A program made the position numbers and the translations under genes. Shown here piece after piece: positions 1-8,026 of a DNA stretch of 64,000 nt. Positions within the stretch are counted from its first letter, which is position 1. Each line of letters starts with the position of its first letter. The notes under the pieces are model-generated. The model ran no database searches. It saw only the letters and a program-made list of their open reading frames with translations, and was not told the DNA's origin. The DNA comes from Pseudanabaena sp. ABRG5-3 (GTDB lineage: Bacteria; Cyanobacteriota; Cyanobacteriia; Pseudanabaenales; Pseudanabaenaceae), in NCBI RefSeq assembly GCF_003967015.1, contig NZ_AP017560.1:2294001-2358000 (forward strand), in the 5' to 3' direction.

Positions 1-1330
<1,330 letters not shown>

Positions 1331-1334
1331 TAAA

Positions 1335-1646
1335 CTATGAAACGATCGCTAAAATATCTTTTTCGGCTAGCAAGACATACTCATCGGAGCCGAGCTTAAT
1401 GTCAGTGCCAGCATATTTGGAGTAAAGAACTTTGTCTCCAACTTTAACTTCGAGGGCTTGGCGAACACCTTTGTCATCAAGTTTGCCAGGACCTACTGCG
1501 GCGATTTCGCCAACTTGGGGCTTTTCTTTTGCGGTCTCAGGTAGGAAAATACCACCTGCGGTTTTTTCTTCTTTAGCGCTTACTTTGATAAATACGCGAT
1601 CGGCTAAAGGTTTTACAGTTGTTACGTTTAATGTCGTTGTTGCCAT
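1335..1646 (-). CDS. groS: Co-chaperonin GroES (10 kDa)
   Basis: Heptameric lid of the GroEL chamber. The 103-residue length is normal for cyanobacterial GroES. The N-terminus holds [11 protein letters not shown], and the mobile loop reads [20 protein letters not shown], with the GroEL-binding GGIFLP tripeptide region. The core motif [16 protein letters not shown] follows. First gene of the groESL operon. The start ATG is followed by [12 protein letters not shown], an N-terminus slightly longer than in E. coli, as is usual in cyanobacteria. CIRCE lies about 50 bp upstream of the start codon, so HrcA should repress transcription and heat should relieve it. Confidence 0.97.
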   Translation of the reverse strand: MATTTLNVTTVKPLADRVFIKVSAKEEKTAGGIFLPETAKEKPQVGEIAAVGPGKLDDKGVRQALEVKVGDKVLYSKYAGTDIKLGSDEYVLLAEKDILAIVS

Positions 1647-1694
1647 AGGTATTCACTCATTGGACTAGCATTTTGAGGCTTTGTCTAGAGTGGT

Positions 1695-1721
1695 TTAGCA
1701 CTCTAGGTGACTGAGTGCTAA
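1695..1721 (-). promoter_or_regulatory. CIRCE operator (HrcA-binding site) of groESL
   Basis: Perfect inverted repeat TTAGCACTC-N9-GAGTGCTAA, the canonical 9-9-9 CIRCE element. It lies 49 bp upstream of the groES start codon. HrcA binding here represses groESL at normal temperature. No hrcA gene is present in the window. Confidence 0.97.
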
Positions 1722-1749
1722 TTTAACCGAAAGGGTTGCAATGTCTATA

Positions 1750-1765
1750 GTGTGGTTTACCGAAC
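1750..1765 (-). promoter_or_regulatory. K-box heat/light regulatory element upstream of groESL
   Basis: Read on the minus strand the sequence is GTTCGG-TAAA-CCACAC, an exact match to the cyanobacterial K-box consensus GTTCGG-NNAN-CCNNAC. It is about 29 bp upstream of CIRCE, the arrangement reported for cyanobacterial groESL1 operons, where the K-box is a positive or HrcA-independent element. The match is seen; the function is by analogy. Confidence 0.75.
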
Positions 1766-1795
1766 TGAAGGTAGACAAGTTAACAAAGCTAGGCT

Positions 1796-1860
1796 TTATA
1801 GCTGAGAATGGCGGCGCGAAGCGCCGCCATTCTCTTCTTGGATTTTGATTGTGTTCAAAC
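1796..1860. repeat. Palindromic element, family A (partial copy)
   Basis: A 12-bp stem at 1804-1834 with arms GAGAATGGCGGC and GCCGCCATTCTC is followed by TCTTGGATTTTGATTGTGTTC. This right flank matches the right arm of the full-length family A element at 25731-25847 (TTCTTGGGTTTTGATTTTGTC). The left end keeps TATAGCTG but lacks the longer left arm. Confidence 0.6.
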
Positions 1861-1931
1861 CCGAACCAAGAAAAATTTTAAAAGCTTTGCTTCGCAAGGC
1901 TTTTAAAATTTTTCTTATGGTTTTTTGATCG
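1857..1931. repeat. Palindromic element, family B
   Basis: A long, nearly perfect AT-rich stem with loop TTC (1868-1916) is flanked by CCGAACCAAG on the left and CTTATGGTTTTTTGAT on the right. The same flanks and architecture recur at 4935-5012, which defines a two-copy family in this window. It lies 3' of the unknown gene at 1938 and could also end its transcription. Confidence 0.6.
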
Positions 1932-1937
1932 GTTGTC

Positions 1938-2492
1938 CTACAGCCGTTCTGAGGAATTTGTTTTGATTAGTTTTAGGACTGAGGTTCTGAGATTGTGGAT
2001 GGTTTGCTTGTCCTCTTCTTCAGAGGTGTAAGTCACGTCATCAGGAACATTGTTAGACAATTGCTCATGTTCGGTGGGCTTTTGACCTAAGCGATCGCAT
2101 AGAGCCTCCAAATGTGTAACTAGTTGTACTGGTACATGTGGTGAGACTAGATCAAGATTGGGATGGTTGGGTAAATCATCACAGGGGCAGCAAACAGGTA
2201 CACGTGGTCCTACCCCCAAGGTTGGTACAAGTAAGTTACAACGAGCGCAAGCAATTATTTCCCATTGATTGCTAAGTAGGTCGCTAATTGTTTGGTCAGT
2301 ACCACTTAAATATGCTTCGTTCGCTTTGGTCGTACTAATCTCATCCCAGAGATTGTTAAATATGGTGGAATACCTCTCACCCTTTAAAATTTGATAGATA
2401 TGAACCTGCTTGCTTTGGCTCGATAGACTTACGGTCTTGCCCATCTGCATCCATTGAGCAAGATAATTTTTGACTAAGGTTCGAGATGCCAT
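1938..2492 (-). CDS. Hypothetical protein with Cys-rich knuckle
   Basis: I do not recognise this family with certainty. The 184-residue protein has a central cluster CARCNLLVPTLG followed by VPVCCPCDD (residues about 81-104). This gives a CxxC...CCxC pattern typical of a structural zinc site. The rest is a polar helical N-terminus (QMGKTVSLSSQSKQ) and an acidic C-terminal third rich in Glu, Asp and Ser. No signal peptide or membrane segment is seen. It stands alone: palindromic elements lie 3' of it and a 335 bp spacer lies 5'. The codon pattern looks like that of its neighbours, so it is probably a real conserved cyanobacterial protein of unknown role. Confidence 0.7.
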   Translation of the reverse strand: MASRTLVKNYLAQWMQMGKTVSLSSQSKQVHIYQILKGERYSTIFNNLWDEISTTKANEAYLSGTDQTISDLLSNQWEIIACARCNLLVPTLGVGPRVPVCCPCDDLPNHPNLDLVSPHVPVQLVTHLEALCDRLGQKPTEHEQLSNNVPDDVTYTSEEEDKQTIHNLRTSVLKLIKTNSSERL

Positions 2493-2624
2493 GGTTTAGA
2501 ACCTTTGATAAATAATCAAATTGAGTTTCTGTAGGCAGTCAATAAATATGCCTATCATAGTTAATATAGTCTGAGAGCTTCATAAATAATCTGAACAAAT
2601 CTTTTATTTTTTCATTTACCTAAG

Positions 2625-2815
2625 CTATATAGCAGTCCCCAAGGCTTTGTAGATGTTTTGGTTTATGGAATCGCATCCCAAAGGGGCGCGATTCCATAAA
2701 CCATTTGGGACAAAATCAAAACCCAAAAGAGAATTGCTGAACAAAGTGTTGTCAATCTCTTTGAGGTTTGATGTCCTAACTCAAATGGCTATAGCTATAC
2801 TTACTTTTGTCTATA
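2625..2815. repeat. Two adjoining palindromic elements in the 335 bp spacer
   Basis: This occupies most of the spacer between 2492 and 2828. The left part begins TATATAGCAGTCC and has the stem TTTATGGAATCGC / GCGATTCCATAAA (2662-2700). The same end sequence and a similar stem occur at 25844-25934. The right part, read in reverse, begins TATAGCCATTTGAGTTAGGACAT, close to the left end of family A elements. A small open frame over the palindrome (2653-2871) is not a gene. Confidence 0.6.
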
Positions 2816-2827
2816 GGTTACTAGACT

Positions 2828-3613
2828 ATGCTCGAAACTCCTTACGCGCCTTCATCATCATTTCTTGCTAATACGGAACCATCAATTAAAATTCGCAACT
2901 TAAATTTTCACTATGGCGAAGGTGATTTATTTAAGCAGGTTTTGTTTGACATCAATTTAGATGTCTATCCTGGGCAGATTGTAATTTTGACAGGTCCTTC
3001 TGGTTCAGGAAAAACGACGCTTTTGACATTGATTGGGGCTTTACGCACAATTCAAGATGGGAGTCTACAAGTTTTAGGACAAGAACTCAGAAATCTCCAT
3101 CCTAAAAAGTTAGTGCAGATTCGTAAAAATATTGGTTTTATCTTTCAAGCCCATAATCTCTTTCACTCATTAACCGCAAGACAAAATGTGATGATGTCCA
3201 CGGATTTGTTTCAGCATGAGGGGGGAAATGCAGTAGCTTCCAATAAAGCTGCCGAAATTTTAACAGCGCTGGGGCTAGGACAACGCATTGACTATAAACC
3301 CCATGAGCTATCAGGTGGGCAAAAACAACGGGTGGCGATCGCTCGTGCTTTGGTCAATCGTCCAAAGTTAATTCTTGCAGATGAACCAACGGCAGCACTG
3401 GACAAAAAATCTGGGCGTGATGTGGTGACACTAATGCAAAAAATGGCAAAGGAAGAAAACATCACGATTTTGATGGTGACTCACGATAACCGTATCCTTG
3501 ATGTAGCCGATCGCATTGTGAACTTAGTCGATGGTAATTTGGAATCAGATAATGTGGTCAATGACACGATGCTAGGTGGTGTAAATGGTGAGTCACGTAC
3601 ATTTATGCTGTAA
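2828..3613 (+). CDS. DevA-type ABC transporter ATP-binding protein
   Basis: ATPase of a MacB/LolD/DevA-type exporter, acting on the cytoplasmic face of the inner membrane. Walker A is GPSGSGKTT (residues about 57-65), the Q-loop is FIFQAHNLFHSLTARQNV, the signature is LSGGQKQRVAIARAL, Walker B is LILADEPTAALD and the H-loop is VTHD. The phrase FQAHNLFHSLTARQNVMM and the 261-residue length match the DevA subfamily, whose partners are the adaptor DevB and permease DevC. No devB or devC gene is adjacent. In heterocyst formers DevBCA exports envelope glycolipids with TolC; here the substrate is unknown. The methyltransferase starts 43 bp downstream and may be co-transcribed. Confidence 0.88.
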   Translation: MLETPYAPSSSFLANTEPSIKIRNLNFHYGEGDLFKQVLFDINLDVYPGQIVILTGPSGSGKTTLLTLIGALRTIQDGSLQVLGQELRNLHPKKLVQIRKNIGFIFQAHNLFHSLTARQNVMMSTDLFQHEGGNAVASNKAAEILTALGLGQRIDYKPHELSGGQKQRVAIARALVNRPKLILADEPTAALDKKSGRDVVTLMQKMAKEENITILMVTHDNRILDVADRIVNLVDGNLESDNVVNDTMLGGVNGESRTFML

Positions 3614-3656
3614 TGATGGCGCTTTGTCCTGTCATTCCTAGTGAACGATCAACCTC

Positions 3657-4409
3657 ATGCAAGATTTAAAAAACAATTCATCTGATCTTCAAAGCAACTC
3701 TGGTTTTCAATACCACTGTCCACTCTGTGATGCTAGTTTAGAAACATTTTTGCCCTTTGGTCTGGACTTTCCTGTACTTCAAGAAAAAAGCATTATTGGC
3801 GGGGGGCATCGCGATCACGCCCTCTGTCCTAACTGTGGATCGCTTGATCGCGAACGATTAGTTTATTTGTATTTAAAAAACAAAACTAATATTTTTGAAC
3901 AGCCCACGAAATTGCTGCACATGGCTCCAGAACCTAAACTGGAAAAAATCTTGAGACAGCATGAAAATATTGATTATCTATCAGCCGATCTTTATCTAGA
4001 AAGGGTAATGGTCAAGATGGATATTACCAATATGGCTTGGGAGGAGGCTACTTTTGACGCGATTATTTGCAATCACATCTTAGAGCATATTATTGACGAT
4101 CATCTTGCGATGTCGGAGCTTTATCGTGTTTTAAAACCTAATGGGTGGGCGATTTTACAAGTCCCAATTTCCTATGCGATCGCCCAAACCTATGAAGATG
4201 CCACGATGATTACTCCAGAGCAACGTGAGCAAGCCTTTGGACAATCCGATCATGTCCGCATTTATAGCCATGATTATTGCGATCGGCTGAAGCAGGTTGG
4301 CTTTAAAGTCGATGTGTTTGAGTGGATCAAAGATGACCAGTTATTTGGTGGGCAAGAAAATAAATTTGGCTTAATCAAAGAAGAGAGAGTCTTTTTTGTA
4401 ACTAAATAA
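3657..4409 (+). CDS. Class I SAM-dependent methyltransferase with N-terminal zinc ribbon
   Basis: Predicted cytosolic methyltransferase of 250 residues. A zinc-ribbon-like pair, CPLC (about 22-25) and CPNC (about 59-62), precedes the Rossmann domain. Visible motifs are the SAM-binding region LLHMAPEPKLEKIL (weak glycine motif), acidic loop YLSADLYLE, motif IV FDAIICNHILEHIIDD and the post-motif ELYRVLKPNGWAILQVP. These are typical of the Methyltransf_11 group. The substrate is not evident. It follows the DevA-type ATPase by 43 bp and is closed by a strong terminator at 4423-4459. Confidence 0.85.
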   Translation: MQDLKNNSSDLQSNSGFQYHCPLCDASLETFLPFGLDFPVLQEKSIIGGGHRDHALCPNCGSLDRERLVYLYLKNKTNIFEQPTKLLHMAPEPKLEKILRQHENIDYLSADLYLERVMVKMDITNMAWEEATFDAIICNHILEHIIDDHLAMSELYRVLKPNGWAILQVPISYAIAQTYEDATMITPEQREQAFGQSDHVRIYSHDYCDRLKQVGFKVDVFEWIKDDQLFGGQENKFGLIKEERVFFVTK

Positions 4410-4422
4410 ATAGTCTCTACTA

Positions 4423-4459
4423 AAAAATAGAGGTCACACTTTGTGTGACCTCTATTTTT
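4423..4459 (+). terminator. Intrinsic terminator after the methyltransferase gene
   Basis: Perfect 17-bp stem with arm AAAAATAGAGGTCACAC, loop TTT and the complementary arm ending in TTTTT. It can act in both directions, but only the plus-strand gene ends here. Confidence 0.85.
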
Positions 4460-4554
4460 CTTTGTAGTCAAAGGTTAAATTTTAGCTGTTGCTTCTTGAG
4501 GCTAGCAAAACCTATGATGAAATCTAGGTGAACTCTATTGAGACAAAACTTTCT

Positions 4555-4884
4555 ATGACTACAATCCGTCAAGTAACTGGTGATCCTAACGAATTTTGGA
4601 GTGAACTAAGTTGGTCAGATCTTTCTAGCGCTGAACAAGATCTCTGGACACAGTTAGGCTGGAATGAAGAAAACTGGGATGACGAACTAGATTTTCCTGA
4701 ATGGGATGATCTTTCTAGCGAAGACCAAAAACTTTGGGGAGTATTAGGTTGGACGCAATCTAGCTGGGAAGGAGAAGATGATATTCCTGAGTCTGCGGAC
4801 AAATCTTGGGAAGAGTTAACCAGTGAAGAACAGGCCGCTGCCACTGAACTTGGTTATACCCAAGATAAATGGGACAACGAATAA
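4555..4884 (+). CDS. Small acidic protein with three Trp-rich repeats
   Basis: A 109-residue, strongly acidic protein made of three tandem units of about 30 residues. Units begin WSDLSSAEQDLWTQLGW, WDDLSSEDQKLWGVLGW and WEELTSEEQAAATELGY, and each ends in a W plus acidic run (NWDDE, SWEGED, KWDNE). The pattern WxxLSxxExxLWxxLGWxxxxW predicts a short helical hairpin per unit. I recognise no characterised family; similar Trp/acid repeats occur in cyanobacterial and algal proteins of unknown role. No signal peptide. An in-frame GTG at 4528 would add nine residues; I prefer the ATG because the repeat architecture and the MTTIRQVTGDP start read naturally. It stands alone between a terminator and palindromic repeats. 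Confidence 0.8.
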   Translation: MTTIRQVTGDPNEFWSELSWSDLSSAEQDLWTQLGWNEENWDDELDFPEWDDLSSEDQKLWGVLGWTQSSWEGEDDIPESADKSWEELTSEEQAAATELGYTQDKWDNE

Positions 4885-4888
4885 AAAT

Positions 4889-5012
4889 TGTGTCGCGGCA
4901 AAGCCGCGATAAAGATAACTTACAGCGCTTTGCGCTCAAAACCAAACCAAGATATTTTTTGAAAGGCTTGCAAAGCAAGCCTTTCAAAAAATATCTTGTG
5001 GTTCGTTTGATC
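4889..5012. repeat. GC hairpin plus palindromic element, family B
   Basis: A short CGCGGC-AAA-GCCGCG hairpin (4894-4908) follows the small acidic gene. It is followed by a perfect 23-bp stem with loop AAA (4949-4997), flanked by AAACCAAACCAAG and CTTGTGGTTCGTTTGAT. These flanks match the copy at 1857-1931. No gene is seen between 4885 and the tRNA at 5134. Confidence 0.65.
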
Positions 5013-5133
5013 TAAAATTGCGGCAAAGCCTTATTTGGCGAGGCTTTAAGTTGATTTCGCTAGATAATTTTGTAAATTATCAAAATTCTGATGTTAAAGT
5101 TACGCATTTCGGGTTAGAATAACAAAGCCTTTC

Positions 5134-5216
5134 GGGGGTGTGGCGGAATGGTAGACGCTACGGACTTAAAATCCGTTGACCGCAAGGTCGTAAGGGTTCA
5201 AGTCCCTTCACCCCCA
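5134..5216 (+). tRNA. trnL: tRNA-Leu(UAA), intronless
   Basis: Class II tRNA of 83 nt. The acceptor stem is GGGGGTG / CACCCCC with discriminator A. The anticodon stem is ACGGA / TCCGT around the loop CTTAAAA (5165-5171), giving anticodon TAA. A long variable arm (TGACCGCAAGGTCG) and T arm AAGGG-TTCAAGT-CCCTT complete the cloverleaf. CCA is not encoded. The anticodon loop is uninterrupted, so the group I intron often found in this tRNA in cyanobacteria is absent. Confidence 0.96.
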
Positions 5217-5230
5217 CTTTATGAATTACA

Positions 5231-5258
5231 AAAAAGCCCTGCTAATGCAGGGCTTTTT
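5231..5258. terminator. Bidirectional terminator between tRNA-Leu and hemH
   Basis: Arms AAAAAGCCCTGC and GCAGGGCTTTTT with loop TAAT. It has an A tract on one side and a T tract on the other, so it can end both the plus-strand tRNA and the minus-strand hemH. Confidence 0.85.
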
Positions 5259-5262
5259 ACGT

Positions 5263-6276
5263 TTAAGCAGGAACTGCTGCCATTTTTGTTGTGCCGAGGG
5301 ATTCCATAATCAACTCAGCGAGATCGTTGATAAAGATTGGGTGGCTATTTAAAGCAGGAACGCGATCGAAATTGTGAATACCTGCTTCTTCTGCAACTTC
5401 ACGATATTCGATGTCAATCTCTTGCAAGGTCTCAATATGTTCAGAAACAAAACTGATGGGAACTACTAAGAGATCCTTAATGCCGCGTTTAGCGAGATTA
5501 TGAATTGCTTCTTCGGTATAGGGCTGCAACCATTCCACTGGACCAACTCGACTTTGATAGGCAAGGGTATGGGCATTGTAGCGATGATAATCACGACGGA
5601 TTGCTTTCATGATGCCATCGACACAGTTTTCCATTTCCGATTGATAGGGATCATTGTATTCGGTGACATATTTTACGGGTACACCGTGAGCGCTGAAGAA
5701 AATATGCACATTCTCTGGATCGGCAAAGCTTTGCAACTTAGCATCGATCAGTTCATTCGTGGCACGAATGTAACCAGTGCGATCGTACCAAGATTGGATG
5801 GTGATGCGCTCGATCGCCTGTAGTTCAGGATCGGTTTCCCAGAGGTCGTCGAGTTGCTTAATGCTAGAGCCACTGGTGCTGATTGAGTACTGAGGATATA
5901 GAGGCAATACTACAAGGCGAGTAATTCCATCCTCTTTGATTTTAGCGATCGCTTCTGAGGTGTAGGGATGCCAGTAGCGCATACCGACATACACCTTTGC
6001 CTCGATGCCATTACGCTGCAAGACATTTTCGATATTTTCGCCTTGCTCTTCGGTGATTTGCCTTAGGGGTGAACCTCCGCCAATCATGCGGTAATTTTCT
6101 TGACTAATGGGAGCGCGACTAGCCGCAATTAAGGAAGCGATCGGCTTTTGCAAAAAAGGAATTGGCAAGCGAATAATTTCTGGATCGGCGAACAGGTTAT
6201 ACAAGAAAAGGTAGACATCATCTAACTTTTCAGGACCTCCTAAATTTAACAGTAGTACTCCAACACGACCAGACAT
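5263..6276 (-). CDS. hemH: Ferrochelatase, short form without CAB domain
   Basis: Inserts ferrous iron into protoporphyrin IX, the last step of protoheme synthesis. Motifs run in the usual order: [17 protein letters not shown] at the N-terminus, the [14 protein letters not shown] segment, [16 protein letters not shown], the active-site [12 protein letters not shown] with the catalytic His, [17 protein letters not shown], and [15 protein letters not shown] with the conserved His/Glu pair. The protein is 337 residues and ends in [13 protein letters not shown]. Most cyanobacterial ferrochelatases are about 385 residues because of a C-terminal linker and a chlorophyll a/b-binding-like helix; that extension is absent. 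The stop is followed at once by the shared terminator, so no separate CAB exon remains. Monocistronic. Confidence 0.96.
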   Translation of the reverse strand: MSGRVGVLLLNLGGPEKLDDVYLFLYNLFADPEIIRLPIPFLQKPIASLIAASRAPISQENYRMIGGGSPLRQITEEQGENIENVLQRNGIEAKVYVGMRYWHPYTSEAIAKIKEDGITRLVVLPLYPQYSISTSGSSIKQLDDLWETDPELQAIERITIQSWYDRTGYIRATNELIDAKLQSFADPENVHIFFSAHGVPVKYVTEYNDPYQSEMENCVDGIMKAIRRDYHRYNAHTLAYQSRVGPVEWLQPYTEEAIHNLAKRGIKDLLVVPISFVSEHIETLQEIDIEYREVAEEAGIHNFDRVPALNSHPIFINDLAELIMESLGTTKMAAVPA

Positions 6277-6498
6277 AAAACAGTTTCCTAAATTTGATAA
6301 TTTATAAATTTTTACGATTTGTCAGAAACACAAGATGTATCTCTGTATTTTTAATGTAAATAATGCGAATAAATAAGTTTTGAAAAAATATATGGGATTT
6401 ATTAAATGAAGTTGTAAAGCTTTTTTAACTTTAAACTCTCTCTAAATCTTAGTCTAAGTTATATATAACTACAGGCTTTTGTTTTGAGGTTCATTGAC
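6277..6498. other. Noncoding spacer upstream of hemH
   Basis: AT-rich 222 bp that should hold the hemH promoter (minus strand). I see no small gene, operator or repeat in it. Confidence 0.5.
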
Positions 6499-6533
6499 AA
6501 AAGCAGAGTCGCGGAAAGCTCTACCCTGCTTTT
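6499..6533 (-). terminator. Possible terminator overlapping the response regulator stop
   Basis: Arms AAAAGCAG (6499-6506) and CTGCTTTT (6526-6533) flank a loop of about 19 nt. The stem includes part of the stop codon of the minus-strand response regulator gene. The loop is large, so this call is tentative. Confidence 0.4.
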
Positions 6534-6918
6534 ATTTCCTGTCTAGCCATTGTTTGACACAGGCTTCTAACAAATCAATATCTAAAGGCTTTGTCAGATA
6601 ATCATCACAACCCGATGCGATCGCTGATTCTTTATCACCTTTCATTGCATGAGCCGTTACCGCCACAATCGGAATACTCGATGTGCGATCGCTAGCTTTG
6701 AGTTGTCTCGCAATTTCCCAGCCGTCGATTTCTGGCAAAGATAGATCAAGCAAAATTAGATCGGGATGATTTTTTTCTAGCCAATCTAACGCCGCTTGAC
6801 CATCTTGGATACAGGTGACGTTATAGCCTGAATCTTGAAACACCTGCTCCACCAAAACTTGGTTATCAGGGGCATCTTCGACCACTAAAATTAGCGGCGG
6901 GCTGTTAGGTGCGGGCAT
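6532..6918 (-). CDS. Single-domain response regulator (CheY-like receiver)
   Basis: 128-residue stand-alone receiver domain with no output domain. The acidic pair is VVEDAPDN (residues about 12-19), the phosphoacceptor Asp is in LILLDLSLPEIDGWE (about 57), the conserved Thr is in VAVTAHAMKGD, and the Lys is in DDYLTKPLDIDLL. All phosphorylation residues are present. The sequence is of the type found in cyanobacterial hybrid-kinase output chains (DLSLPEIDGWEIARQLK). The gene overlaps the 3' end of the DUF362 gene by 14 bp, which implies translational coupling. No kinase is adjacent. Confidence 0.92.
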   Translation of the reverse strand: MPAPNSPPLILVVEDAPDNQVLVEQVFQDSGYNVTCIQDGQAALDWLEKNHPDLILLDLSLPEIDGWEIARQLKASDRTSSIPIVAVTAHAMKGDKESAIASGCDDYLTKPLDIDLLEACVKQWLDRK

Positions 6919-7870
6919 AGGTACTAAGCGGTTCTTTGATGAACTTAATATATAGATGTTTAAAGGTTGATCGTACTACTCTCGGTAACTCAAAATCGAT
7001 CGCCATCATGGTTGTAGGTAGTTGCCAGTCAGGGCTTTGTAACTGCGCGATCGGATCACCAACAATGTCAATGGCGCTCAAATCGCTGCATAGTCCTGTA
7101 CGAATCGAGGCAGCAACCGTTGGCACATCAAGGGGATTTACACCAAGAATCTCTACCATAACGCGATCGAGGGCAAAAACATCACGGGAAGCCGCTAAAA
7201 CTCCCAACTCTTTTGGCTCCCCAGCACTAGGTCCATTGCCCTCATGTCCAACAATGCCATCAATGATTGTGAGTTCAGGATTAATTGTGCGTGCTGTCTC
7301 AATCAACATTTGCGCGAAACGATTCACATCCTTACCTGCTTCCATATGCCACCAAGCCTTCATTTTCCCCGGTACACAACCAAAAAGATTTTTCACGCCG
7401 AGGGTAAGGGTGAGTTGCATATGCGATTTTACCTTGGGCAAATTGATCACCACATCCGCATCCATCGCTTCTTTACTGAGGCGGAGATTATGTAGTTCTC
7501 CTTCCCCCTCCGTTTCATAGCGTTTGCCATGAAACTCTACGATGGGAATTCCTAATTCTTCGGCAAGAGGTAATAACCCATTGGCTTTAGCAATTCCTTT
7601 GACGCTACCAAAGGCAGGGCTATCACCTAAAAATGGCTTACCACCAGCATCGATCACCATCTTGGCAACGCAATATACCAATTCAGGACGGGTAGTGCAT
7701 TCTTTGGTGGGACGTGAGCCTGTAAGTAAATTGGGCTTGAGGAGAACGCGATCGCCTGCTTTGACGATGCTGGACATACCTCCTAGGGGTGCAAGTACTG
7801 CCTCTAGCGACTGCATAAGCGATGCAATTTCATAGCTAGAGGTATGTAAGAGACTGACAATTGGTTTCAT
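6905..7870 (-). CDS. DUF362 domain protein
   Basis: 321-residue protein of the DUF362 family. The family core is clear: VLLKPNLLTGSRPTKECTTRPELV near the N-terminus, PFLGDSPAFGSVKGIAK, the segment DADVVINLPKVKSHMQLTLTLGVKNLFGCVPG, and the C-terminal IIDGIVGHEGNGPSAG with VFALDRVMVEILG. The function of the family is not settled; some members carry ferredoxin-type clusters, but this one has no Cys cluster. No signal peptide is seen. The response regulator gene begins inside its last codons, so the two proteins are expected to be made together. Confidence 0.88.
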   Translation of the reverse strand: MKPIVSLLHTSSYEIASLMQSLEAVLAPLGGMSSIVKAGDRVLLKPNLLTGSRPTKECTTRPELVYCVAKMVIDAGGKPFLGDSPAFGSVKGIAKANGLLPLAEELGIPIVEFHGKRYETEGEGELHNLRLSKEAMDADVVINLPKVKSHMQLTLTLGVKNLFGCVPGKMKAWWHMEAGKDVNRFAQMLIETARTINPELTIIDGIVGHEGNGPSAGEPKELGVLAASRDVFALDRVMVEILGVNPLDVPTVAASIRTGLCSDLSAIDIVGDPIAQLQSPDWQLPTTMMAIDFELPRVVRSTFKHLYIKFIKEPLSTYART

Positions 7871-7980
7871 GAATGTTTCTAGAAGGTGGTTGGTCAGCGA
7901 ATTGCTTAGAATTACTTAAAAATATAGCCTAAAACCCAGATTGTTATGATGCTTACTATTCTGGCATCACGATTTATATG

Positions 7981-8017
7981 GTAAGGATGGGCAGCGCGAA
8001 GCGCCGCCCATCCTTAC
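7981..8017. repeat. Hairpin 3' of the Fe-S membrane protein gene
   Basis: Stem GTAAGGATGGGC / GCCCATCCTTAC enclosing GCGC-GAA-GCGC. It resembles the other GGCGGCGCGAAGCGCCGCC cores in the window and lies 10 bp beyond the minus-strand stop at 8027. It may act as a terminator, although it has no strong T tract. Confidence 0.6.
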
Positions 8018-8026
8018 GATTGGTAT

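Noticed and set aside
2653-2871. 72-residue plus-strand open frame
   Set aside because: It runs through a palindromic element and into the DevA-type gene in another frame; no ribosome-binding site or family.
2828-4409. A complete DevBCA glycolipid exporter
   Set aside because: Only the ATPase is present; no adaptor or permease nearby, and nothing suggests heterocysts.
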